A stretch of 8,036 nucleotides of DNA from Nitrosotalea sp. Its GTDB lineage: Archaea > Halobacteriota > Syntropharchaeia > Alkanophagales > Methanospirareceae. The translations under genes and the position numbers were made by a program. The notes under the pieces are model-generated. The model did not search any database. It worked only from the letters and a program-made list of their open reading frames with translations, and had not been told where the DNA came from. Location: positions 1 through 8,036 of the forward strand of contig DYFG01000072.1 of the NCBI GenBank assembly GCA_020725315.1, written 5' to 3'. Of the stretch, positions 1-5,660 are shown piece after piece (positions within the stretch are counted from its first letter, which is position 1; every line of letters starts with the position of its first letter).

Positions 1-53
1 ACACGCCTCGTAGAATCTCTAAAAATGTAGGTGGCATATCTTCGCTAAACAGG

Positions 54-62
54 TATAAAAAA
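54..62 (+). promoter_or_regulatory. Possible TATA box for cbiS
   Basis: TATAAAAAA lies in an otherwise featureless A/T-rich stretch. An archaeal TATA box usually sits about 25 bases before the transcription start, which would put the start near 84 and give a leader of about 80 bases. That leader would contain both hairpins described at 91-144. No clear BRE purine tract is visible just upstream, so this is a plausible but unproven promoter. Confidence 0.35.
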
Positions 63-90
63 TCCTTTTTCTTTGAAGGGAATTTCTTAG

Positions 91-144
91 ATCAAACTTT
101 CTTCCCAAGAAAGTTTGGTGGTAAATCTTTTCTTTCTAAGAAAG
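91..144. repeat. Two tandem A/T-rich hairpins (inverted repeats)
   Basis: CAAACTTTCTT at 93-103 and AAGAAAGTTTG at 107-117 are perfect reverse complements around a CCC loop. A G-T pair (92/118) and an A-T pair (91/119) extend the stem to 13. Thirteen bases later a related shorter palindrome follows, CTTTC at 132-136 and GAAAG at 140-144 around TAA. Both share the CTTTCT/AGAAAG core, so they look like one element and a decayed copy. They lie just before cbiS, in its leader if the upstream TATA box is used. They could be a terminator of an earlier gene, a leader structure, or members of a dispersed repeat family. No cobalamin riboswitch-like sequence is visible. Confidence 0.7.
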
Positions 145-165
145 TATTAATTACCTGACGGGGAA

Positions 166-1236
166 ATGGAGATAGAGAAAACGCAGGAATATATTGCCGT
201 GCACGGCGATTTCACCGTGCTGAGTTCCGCAGTCTATAACGGGGGTTTCGTTAGGGCAAAAACGATACTCAATGTGAATGTGAGCCAGGACTTCAAAGGA
301 GATGCTTTTGAACTCTTCGATTCGCTCGCTGAGAGGAAAGGGTTAAAAAGAGGTGAAATCGTTGGTATGATGACAGCTGTCCCTATGAATAACGCACGGA
401 TCATTGAGAAAGAGGATGTAACGGCGATTATAACCGCAGGGATATCCAAATCACCTGCACAATCAAGTTCGACGGTGAACATAATCCTATTGATACATAA
501 AAACCTGTCGCAATCCGCAATGGCAAATGCGATAATTGTAGCAACCGAAGCGAAAACAGCAGCTTTCTTTGACCTTGACGTGCACGATGAAAATGGGGAC
601 TTATTCACGGGTGACTCCACAGATTCCGTGGTTGTTGCGTGCTATGGGAAAACCCTTTTAGAAAAAGCGTTTACGGAAAAAAGCTTCGCAGAAGAGGAGC
701 TCTTTGCAGGTAAAGCAACAAAATTAGGAAAAACAATCTACGATGTGATAAGAGAAGGAGTGAAAGAGGCTCTTTTTAGTTATAATTGCTGGAAAATCGA
801 CAGACCGATACTTGAGCAGTTGGCAGAGCGAGGCATTACAATCGATGATATGGTATCAACAGCTTTGGAACTCTATGCGCCTGTGGAAGGCGAAGCAAGA
901 GATAGAGAAGAGCTGAAGAGGAGATTGGAAGAGAGGATAAAGAAGGAATGTTCAGATGTGAACGTGGCACTACTGCTGGCAGCGGCACTTCATGCAGAGG
1001 AGAGAGAGATAAGAAGAGGAAGAGCAGGTAAAGCGGGAGAAGCCGATGCAGCCTGTATTGTGGCGGATGAGCTTATCGGAATCGACATAGCGGAATACAT
1101 AGGTGGCAAAAAAGCACTCTTCAATTTCTTTTACTATGATACGAGAAAACCAGGGATATTGAGGCGATTGGGTGTTTTTATGGATGATGCGATCGGTGGG
1201 CTCATTGCAGGCTGCATGACGAAGATGTTAGGGTAA
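166..1236 (+). CDS. cbiS: Bifunctional adenosylcobinamide amidohydrolase / alpha-ribazole-phosphate phosphatase (CbiS type)
   Basis: This 356-residue cytoplasmic protein has two domains. Residues about 8-205 are CbiZ-like, with the AGISKSPAQ segment (91-99) and the late TGDSTDSVVVACYGK segment (148-162). CbiZ cleaves adenosylcobinamide to adenosylcobyric acid so that scavenged corrinoids can re-enter cobamide synthesis. Residues about 220-356 resemble the PgpA/CobZ fold, with ITIDDMV (225-230), ADELIG (300-305), FNFFYYDTRKPG (319-330) and the acidic FMDDAIGGLIAG (338-349). CobZ removes phosphate from alpha-ribazole 5'-phosphate when the nucleotide loop is built. The same domain order is known in Methanopyrus kandleri CbiS. 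The C-terminal half could instead be a true phosphatidylglycerophosphatase A, but fusion to CbiZ favours the cobamide role. The ATG at 166 follows GGGG at 160-163, which is too close for a normal Shine-Dalgarno site. No other cobamide gene is in view. Confidence 0.87.
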   Translation: MEIEKTQEYIAVHGDFTVLSSAVYNGGFVRAKTILNVNVSQDFKGDAFELFDSLAERKGLKRGEIVGMMTAVPMNNARIIEKEDVTAIITAGISKSPAQSSSTVNIILLIHKNLSQSAMANAIIVATEAKTAAFFDLDVHDENGDLFTGDSTDSVVVACYGKTLLEKAFTEKSFAEEELFAGKATKLGKTIYDVIREGVKEALFSYNCWKIDRPILEQLAERGITIDDMVSTALELYAPVEGEARDREELKRRLEERIKKECSDVNVALLLAAALHAEEREIRRGRAGKAGEADAACIVADELIGIDIAEYIGGKKALFNFFYYDTRKPGILRRLGVFMDDAIGGLIAGCMTKMLG

Positions 1237-1374
1237 GCTACTGATGAAACAACAGAAATAGTTATATTACATGAGCGCTCAAGGTACAGGTAAGATAAAA
1301 AGTCCGGTGGATACTTTTATTGGGGTGGGGGTGAAGAATGACCGAACGTCTGGGTGGTCCAGAGCCGTGGATGA

Positions 1375-1390
1375 CCGAACTCATGTTCGG
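1375..1390. repeat. Perfect 6-bp inverted repeat with 4-base loop
   Basis: CCGAAC (1375-1380), TCAT loop, GTTCGG (1385-1390). The left arm belongs to the second copy of the ATGACCGAAC direct repeat. No T-run follows immediately, so it is not a typical intrinsic terminator. Confidence 0.55.
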
Positions 1391-1442
1391 CTATTCCCTA
1401 TTATGCGAAATTTTTGCCTTTAAATTTAACTATTAGAGTAAA

Positions 1443-1447
1443 GGAGG
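1443..1447 (+). promoter_or_regulatory. Shine-Dalgarno site of the broken MBL gene
   Basis: GGAGG ends six bases before the ATG at 1454, a textbook spacing. This shows that the N-terminal reading frame at 1454 was once a translated gene start. A TTTAAATT stretch at 1419-1426 could be a TATA box, but it would place the transcription start near 1448, too close to leave this site in the message. The true promoter may therefore lie further upstream. Confidence 0.6.
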
Positions 1448-1453
1448 GGATCT

Positions 1454-2091
1454 ATGAAGATAACAACATTAATCGAAAACACTAACTATGAAAAGGTTAA
1501 AGGAGTTAAACCAGAACATGGCATATCACTTTTAATAGAATCAAATTAGTATATTTAAAGGAAAGTGCTTTTGAAAACCATTATATAAAACGGGGGTTCT
1601 TCAAGAAGAATATTGGACTTGATAAATCGCTCCTTCAGAACTACAGAGAACGATTTGTATTTGTAAAAGAGATAATAAAAGTGGACAACGGGATTTACCT
1701 TATTCCGGAAATAGTGGGGAAGTATCCAAAACCTCGAGGCAACAAGAAATTATTGAAACAATCGAATGGTACGTATCTCCCTGATGATTTTGGCCATGAA
1801 TTACTACTTGTTGTTCAGGAAAAGGATGGTTTGGTCGTTTTTACGGGGTGCTCCCATAATGGAATTGTAAACATGATAGAAACAGTTGAGAGCCGATTTC
1901 AAGGGGAAACGATTAAAGCGGTCTTTGGTGGATTCTATCTCATGAGTCCTCCGACGAAGAAGATGACGGAGAAAAGAGAAGAAGTACTGAGAATTGGCAG
2001 GCTGCTCAACGATAAAGGTCATTTGATGAAAGTTTTTACCGGCCATTGTACGGGGAAACTGGCTTATGATATTCTTAAATTGACAAAATGA
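1454..2091 (+). pseudogene. MBL-fold metallo-hydrolase, broken by an internal deletion and frameshift
   Basis: The ATG at 1454 opens a 31-codon frame, beginning MKITTLIENT and ending ISLLIESN, that stops at 1547-1549. This is the usual N-terminus of the COG1237-like beta-lactamase superfamily II hydrolases. A second frame, open from about 1510, carries the matching C-terminal part: VYLKESAFENHY, then RFVFVKEIIKVDNGIYLIPE, TGCSHNGIVN, VFGGFYL and TGHCTGKLAYDIL, ending at TGA 2089-2091. Between the halves, the segment that normally carries the first beta strands and the HxHxDH metal-binding motif is absent (roughly 60 residues by family expectation). The join lies near 1535-1555. GTG at 1681 could start a 136-residue remnant, but that would lack the catalytic centre and has no Shine-Dalgarno site. 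Family enzymes are diverse hydrolases, including one linked to methanopterin synthesis, so the lost substrate cannot be named. Confidence 0.82.
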
Positions 2092-2110
2092 TACAATAAG
2101 AATCAACGCC

Positions 2111-2188
2111 GCCTAACAGTAAAAGGGAGATCAGAGATTTCCCAAAATTGCTTTCGGCAACTTCTTTTATCCGCAAAACGTTATATGC
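2111..2188. other. Folded intergenic element, weakly attC-like
   Basis: The element starts GCCTAACAG (2111-2119) and ends CGTTATATGC (2179-2188), so TAAC and GTTA frame it as in integron attC sites. Inside, TAAAA (2120-2124) can pair with TTTTA (2165-2169). That stem encloses GGGAGATC/GATTTCCC (2125-2132 with 2136-2143; one G-T pair, AGA loop) and TTGC/GCAA (2148-2151 with 2157-2160). It begins 19 bases after the MBL stop codon, where a cassette attC would lie. Against this, the right arm departs from the GTTRRRY consensus, the bases between outer and inner arms are unequal on the two sides, and no integrase is in view. It may instead be a small RNA or a chance fold. Confidence 0.3.
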
Positions 2189-2216
2189 AATTTACGTCAG
2201 GACGCTTCATCGATAA

Positions 2217-2231
2217 GGAGGACAAAAAATG
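2217..2231 (+). promoter_or_regulatory. Orphan Shine-Dalgarno plus ATG
   Basis: GGAGG (2217-2221) lies seven bases before an ATG at 2229. The frame that follows runs antisense through the end of mvk and gives a low-complexity His/Pro/Ser/Leu-rich product, not a believable protein. The site may be the relic of a gene whose body was replaced when mvk came to lie here, or it may be chance. On the minus strand the A6 run (2224-2229) reads as T6 just past the mvk stop and could help end mvk transcription. Confidence 0.35.
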
Positions 2232-2238
2232 AATCTGA

Positions 2239-3315
2239 TCAAAAATCTGTTTCTATCCTCAACCCTTCACCACCCGTTTTCACATCCATCACCAATGCAT
2301 CTGCAATTGCCATCGCAGCTTTTATTCGATCCCCAGACTCGCCGGGCAGTACCAAAACAGAACCCACACCACCCATCTCATCCAATCCTCCTGCTCCTGT
2401 TACCTTTGCACCCAAGGCGCCCAAGTCCTGCGCCATCTTCACGAGTTCACTCAATCGTCTCGGAACAACCCCTATTGCATCCAGCAGACCGTGATTGATA
2501 TTCATCAGCGCACCCACGTTCACCAAATCATTCTCCTCTATCGCCTTGATTGCCTGTGCCGTTAGTTCATCCGCGGCATCGAAAACAGAATCAAAAATAC
2601 TCGTAAAAATCGCTCTTCGATTCTTAACGCCCTCTACAATTGTCTTGGTCTTCAATCCTAGCTCAGACGCTTTTGTGCTATCCATACTCAACGGGATGCT
2701 TCCAACGCACCCCACAATCAGATTCAATTCATCTAATCGCAACCGCTTCACCTCGTTTCGCTCTACTAACACGTATCCGCCATACGTTGAGATTGCGGTA
2801 TCAATAGGACTCGCAGCGCCTTGAACTATCTTCTCAACATTGTGCGCATCACTTCTTATCCCTTCTACATCACCCTTTACACCAAAATATTCTTTGAGTG
2901 CCGCGATGGTAGCAACACAGGTAGCCGCTGAAGACCCCAACCCTGCAGAAAGCGGTATCTCTGACTTTATCTCTATCTCCACTCCTTCATTTCCTATTCC
3001 ATAGCGCTCTTCAAGATACTCGATTGAGCTTCTGACATATGCAAGTGCTTTTACTGCAGTGCCATAATCTTTGTAAGGTCGCACTTTTCTTTTTTCATCG
3101 TTGCCAGCTTCTAAATCCAGCTCCAGGCCAAACGTAGGAATATCCTCTATTTTTATGTGATATCCTCTTTTTCCTCGGCTCGATACCTGTACCGCAAGCC
3201 GACGGTTTATCGCAGCAGCTAACGCTCGCTTCCCATACACTACAAAATGCTCACCAAATAATATCACCTTAGCAGGAACAGATGCTCGTATTTCTTTCCC
3301 TTCTATCACTGGCAT
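2239..3315 (-). CDS. mvk: Mevalonate kinase (GHMP family)
   Basis: This 358-residue cytoplasmic enzyme phosphorylates mevalonate with ATP to mevalonate 5-phosphate, a step towards the isoprenoid chains of archaeal lipids. GHMP motif 1 is PAKVILFGEHFVVYG (14-28). Motif 2, the ATP loop, is PLSAGLGSSAA (121-131). The catalytic aspartate is probably D172 in ASPIDTAISTYGG (168-180). Motif 3 is KVTGAGG (304-310), but the usual run of glycines is interrupted: LDEMG follows before GVGSVLVL (316-323). The ATG start is favoured because the GHMP N-terminal strand follows directly. The length suits archaeal mevalonate kinases (about 300-350 residues), slightly long. It is transcribed away from srp19 and runs convergently towards the MBL pseudogene. 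Few bases separate its start from possible promoter boxes, so its mRNA may be leaderless. A phosphomevalonate or other GHMP kinase is less likely given motifs 1 and 2. Confidence 0.92.
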   Translation of the reverse strand: MPVIEGKEIRASVPAKVILFGEHFVVYGKRALAAAINRRLAVQVSSRGKRGYHIKIEDIPTFGLELDLEAGNDEKRKVRPYKDYGTAVKALAYVRSSIEYLEERYGIGNEGVEIEIKSEIPLSAGLGSSAATCVATIAALKEYFGVKGDVEGIRSDAHNVEKIVQGAASPIDTAISTYGGYVLVERNEVKRLRLDELNLIVGCVGSIPLSMDSTKASELGLKTKTIVEGVKNRRAIFTSIFDSVFDAADELTAQAIKAIEENDLVNVGALMNINHGLLDAIGVVPRRLSELVKMAQDLGALGAKVTGAGGLDEMGGVGSVLVLPGESGDRIKAAMAIADALVMDVKTGGEGLRIETDF

Positions 3316-3413
3316 TTTTATTAAAGGGTTATATGATAGAGATTAAAAGGTATGGGATGTTAAATCCCTTCTTTAGTAAGCAATACCGAGAAGGTAAGGT
3401 TAAAAAACCGAAG
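3316..3413. promoter_or_regulatory. Divergent promoter region between mvk and srp19
   Basis: This 98-base gap separates two divergent genes. TTATATGA at 3329-3336 is TATA-like and would place a rightward start near 3358, about 55 bases before srp19. On the minus strand, CCTTTTAATC (reading back across 3341-3350) could serve mvk and would give a leader of only a few bases. The srp19 frame stays open through most of this gap, so part of it may be coding if the ATG at 3333 is used. Confidence 0.35.
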
Positions 3414-3713
3414 ATGGCGGAAAAGATAGTCATCTGGCCTGCTTATTTAGCCGCAGGGAAGACACGAAATGAGGGGAGAATCATATCGAGAAAAGATGCG
3501 GTGAAATCGCCAAAGGTAGAGGAAATAGAGAAGGTTGCGAGGGCGCTCAATCTTGAGCCAGAGATAGAGAGAGAGAAAGCATATCCGAAGACGCATTGGG
3601 AGAAAAGCGGTAGAGTGCTGGTAACCAAAAGCGGGCGAAAAGCGGAGATTGTAACAGGGATTGCAAAGGGGATAAAAGAGCTGCGAGAGAGATCTATGAG
3701 TATGAGAAGGTAA
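3414..3713 (+). CDS. srp19: Signal recognition particle 19 kDa subunit
   Basis: SRP19 binds the tips of helices 6 and 8 of the 7S SRP RNA and prepares it for SRP54, so that ribosomes making membrane and secreted proteins are brought to the translocon. The 99-residue product opens MAEKIVIWPAYL and carries the family's core: EGRIISRKDAV (20-30), a helix with SPKVEEIEKVARALNLEPEIE (32-52), then KAYPKTHWEKSGRVLV (55-70), and a basic tail. The ATG at 3414 is chosen because SRP19 proteins normally begin a few residues before the VIWP motif. An in-frame ATG at 3333 would add 27 basic residues that do not resemble the family. The TAA stop lies seven bases before the next gene, so the two are probably one transcript. 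SRP19 is absent from bacteria, which supports an archaeal source. Confidence 0.92.
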   Translation: MAEKIVIWPAYLAAGKTRNEGRIISRKDAVKSPKVEEIEKVARALNLEPEIEREKAYPKTHWEKSGRVLVTKSGRKAEIVTGIAKGIKELRERSMSMRR

Positions 3714-3720
3714 AACTAAA

Positions 3721-4902
3721 ATGTTTGATTTTTCGTCCCCTGAGGAGGTTTTTGAGAAAGAGAAACGATACCTCATGCAAACGTACAAAAGACCACGAAT
3801 AGTAATAAAGGGAGGTAAAGGAGCGATAGTAAGGGACTTCTTCGGAAACGAGTATATCGATTGCGTCGGTGGGATTGCGGTAAACGCAGTTGGGTATTGC
3901 CATCCTGAGGTGGTGAGCGTGATAAAAGAGCAAGCTGAGAAGCTCATGCACGTTTCGAATTTATATTACACCGAGCCGCAGGTAAAGCTTGCAGAGAAGC
4001 TAACCGAACTCAGCGGTATGAACAAAGTTTTTTTCTGTAATTCGGGTGCGGAAAGCATTGAAGCGGCACTGAAGTTGGCACGTAAAGTAACAGGAAAGCA
4101 TACATTTATCGCTGCGGAGGGCAGTTTTCATGGCCGAACACTTGGGTCATTGAGTGTAACGTTCGGGACCAAATTCAGGAGCGCATTTGAACCGTTACTA
4201 CTGAAAGGGGTGAAATTTGTGCGATACAACGATGCCGAGGCGATTAGAAAGGTAATAGATGAGGAAACTGCTGCGGTTATCTTAGAGCCTATTCAGGGTG
4301 AAAGTGGTGTACGGGTCCCTTCAGCGGGCTATGTGAATGAAGTGCGGGAGATATGCGCGGAAGAGAATGTTTTGTTGATTTTGGATGAGATACAGACCGG
4401 GTTCGGTCGCACCGGGAGATGGTTTGGTAAGGACCATGACGGTGTAGAGCCTGATATAATGACGGTTGCAAAGGCGATGGGCGCTGGTTTTCCAATAGGA
4501 GCTATGCTTGCAAAAGAGGGGATGGAATTTGAATCCGGTGAGCATGCATCGACCTTTGGCGGCAATCCGCTGGCATGCGCTACCGCATTGGCGTCCATAA
4601 ACGTGATAGAGAAGGAAAAGCTTGGGGAAAGGTCAAAAGAGCTCGGTGAATACTTCATGGAAGAAGTTCGCTGCGAGAATGGGTTAGAGTACAATCCACT
4701 CGTGAAAGAGATAAGAGGAAAAGGGCTGATGATTGGGATAGAATTAACACAGCCTTGTAGTGAACTAGTGGAGAAAGCGCTTGAAAGAAGAATTTTGATC
4801 AATTGTACCGCGGATAAGGTAATAAGGTTGGTACCGCCTCTGGTTATCCGTAAAGAGGAGCTGGATAAGGTGATTTCTATTCTGCAAGAGATTATCAAAT
4901 AG
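3721..4902 (+). CDS. argD: Acetylornithine aminotransferase-like class III aminotransferase
   Basis: This 393-residue PLP enzyme most likely swaps an amino group between glutamate and N-acetylglutamate semialdehyde, the fourth step of ornithine and arginine synthesis. Class III features are all present: NSGAES (107-112) contacts the cofactor phosphate, FHGRT (136-140) follows, LILDEIQTGFGRTG (219-232) holds D222 for the pyridine nitrogen, and K251 in VAKAMGAGFPIGAM should be the Schiff-base lysine. STFGGNPLAC (277-286) and RLVPPLVI (369-376) follow in the expected order. The length is typical. A GAGAAGG stretch overlapping the srp19 stop is a fair Shine-Dalgarno site. Close relatives act on LysW-bound lysine or ornithine intermediates or on other omega-amino acids, and the sequence cannot fully separate these. 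No other arginine or lysine gene is adjacent. Confidence 0.87.
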   Translation: MFDFSSPEEVFEKEKRYLMQTYKRPRIVIKGGKGAIVRDFFGNEYIDCVGGIAVNAVGYCHPEVVSVIKEQAEKLMHVSNLYYTEPQVKLAEKLTELSGMNKVFFCNSGAESIEAALKLARKVTGKHTFIAAEGSFHGRTLGSLSVTFGTKFRSAFEPLLLKGVKFVRYNDAEAIRKVIDEETAAVILEPIQGESGVRVPSAGYVNEVREICAEENVLLILDEIQTGFGRTGRWFGKDHDGVEPDIMTVAKAMGAGFPIGAMLAKEGMEFESGEHASTFGGNPLACATALASINVIEKEKLGERSKELGEYFMEEVRCENGLEYNPLVKEIRGKGLMIGIELTQPCSELVEKALERRILINCTADKVIRLVPPLVIRKEELDKVISILQEIIK

Positions 4903-4918
4903 ACCTGGAAAAAAATAC

Positions 4919-4928
4919 TTTTATAATT
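4919..4928 (+). promoter_or_regulatory. TATA-like promoter box for the radC-hsdR pair
   Basis: TTTTATAATT follows an A-rich stretch (4909-4916) that could serve as a BRE. A start about 25 bases on would fall near 4950, leaving a leader of some 27 bases before the ATG at 4977. It lies in the short gap after argD, suggesting the accessory pair is transcribed on its own. Confidence 0.5.
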
Positions 4929-4976
4929 ATATCTTGAAACACGGCTAAAATATTGTTTAATAAAAGAAAGTCTAAA

Positions 4977-5660
4977 ATGGAAGTAGAATACAAATTAAAA
5001 ATCACAGAATTACCTCCTGAGGAGAGACCGAGAGAAAAGCTCATGAAATACGGACCAAGCGTTTTGAAAAATTCCGAGCTACTAGCCATAATCTTGGGAA
5101 GAGGGACAAAAAAGGAAGGTGTTTTAGAAATTACAAATCGAATAATGAAAGATTACGGGAATGATGCTATACTCAACGAAACAAACGTTGAGAAATTAAA
5201 AGAACTTTTGAGTTTAAACGAAGTGCATGCTTGTCAAATAATCGCAAGCTTTGAACTTGGAAGACGATTCTTTTCTGAAACGAAAGAAGTTTATATAAGA
5301 AATCCAAAAGATGTCTTTAATTATCTCCGGGACATGGGGAATTTAAACAAAGAACATTTCAGGGGGCTGTATTTGGATGTGAAGAACAAGATAATACATG
5401 ATGAAGTAATTTCTATTGGAACTTTGGACAGAAACATTGTCCATCCCAGAGATATATTTCATCCTGCGGTGAAGACCTTCTCTGCTGGGATAATTTTAGC
5501 ACATAACCATCCTTCTGGTGATACAACTCCGAGCGAAGAAGATATTGCAATTACAAAAAGAATGGTCGAAACAGGAAAGGTTATGGGCATAGACATCCTT
5601 GACCATGTTATAATAGGCAAAAATGGGTTTACAAGTTTAAAAGAAGAGGGATTGATATGA
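4977..5660 (+). CDS. radC: RadC family JAMM/MPN-domain protein
   Basis: The 227-residue protein has an N-terminal helical, helix-hairpin-helix-like part (about 8-100, with PREKLMKYGPSVLKNSELLA near 18-37) and a C-terminal MPN domain (about 105-227). The metal-binding JAMM signature is complete: E143 in HDEVISIGTLD, then H176-x-H178-PSGDTTP-S186-xx-D189. RadC-type proteins were once linked to DNA repair, but their biochemical role is unsettled. Many lie on mobile elements and beside defence genes. ATG 4977 is preferred because the family opening ITELPPEERPREKL follows at once. TTG at 4953 would add eight basic residues, and neither start has a clear Shine-Dalgarno site. The stop overlaps the next start in an ATGA arrangement, so the two genes are very likely translated together. 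The family is mainly bacterial, which hints at transfer. Confidence 0.9.
   Translation: MEVEYKLKITELPPEERPREKLMKYGPSVLKNSELLAIILGRGTKKEGVLEITNRIMKDYGNDAILNETNVEKLKELLSLNEVHACQIIASFELGRRFFSETKEVYIRNPKDVFNYLRDMGNLNKEHFRGLYLDVKNKIIHDEVISIGTLDRNIVHPRDIFHPAVKTFSAGIILAHNHPSGDTTPSEEDIAITKRMVETGKVMGIDILDHVIIGKNGFTSLKEEGLI

Larger units (their letters stand above)
1237..1453. other. Intergenic region with direct repeats and several small hairpins
   Basis: No open frame of note occurs here. ATAAAAAGT (1295-1303) can pair with ACTTTTAT (1313-1320) with one bulged A. A G-rich run follows (1322-1331). CTGG (1350-1353) can pair with CCAG (1359-1362). ATGACCGAAC occurs twice, at 1338-1347 and 1371-1380. 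GTTCGG at 1385-1390 can pair with the CCGAAC inside either copy, most closely as a 6-bp stem with a TCAT loop (1375-1390). About 57% of bases 1321-1395 are G or C, richer than the flanking A/T-rich bases. This could be a small structured RNA, a leader, or an old mobile-element remnant; no known RNA family was recognised. Confidence 0.45.

Noticed and set aside
1..30. Possible last nine codons of an upstream gene, ending in TAG at 28-30
   Set aside because: Nine residues cannot be assigned to any family, and another frame stays open to 158 with low-complexity content, so no gene is supported.
3..158. Open frame through the hairpin region upstream of cbiS
   Set aside because: Its Phe/Lys/Ser-rich translation comes from the palindromes and A/T-rich sequence, there is no plausible start, and no family is recognised.
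1240..1250. CTGATGA just after the cbiS stop, resembling a C/D-box sRNA C box
   Set aside because: No D box (CTGA) or C'/D' pair lies at a suitable distance downstream.
2229..2498. 89-codon rightward frame with a good Shine-Dalgarno site
   Set aside because: It is antisense to the 3' end of mvk and gives a His/Pro/Leu-rich, low-complexity product typical of a shadow frame. Only the start signal is reported.
3282..3413. Longer N-terminus for SRP19, starting inside the mvk 5' end
   Set aside because: The added residues do not match SRP19, and the frame from 3282 overlaps the divergent mvk start. The family start at 3414 fits best.
4953..4976. TTG start adding eight residues to RadC
   Set aside because: A nearby ATG at 4977 gives the normal family N-terminus, and the extension has no Shine-Dalgarno site or known motif.
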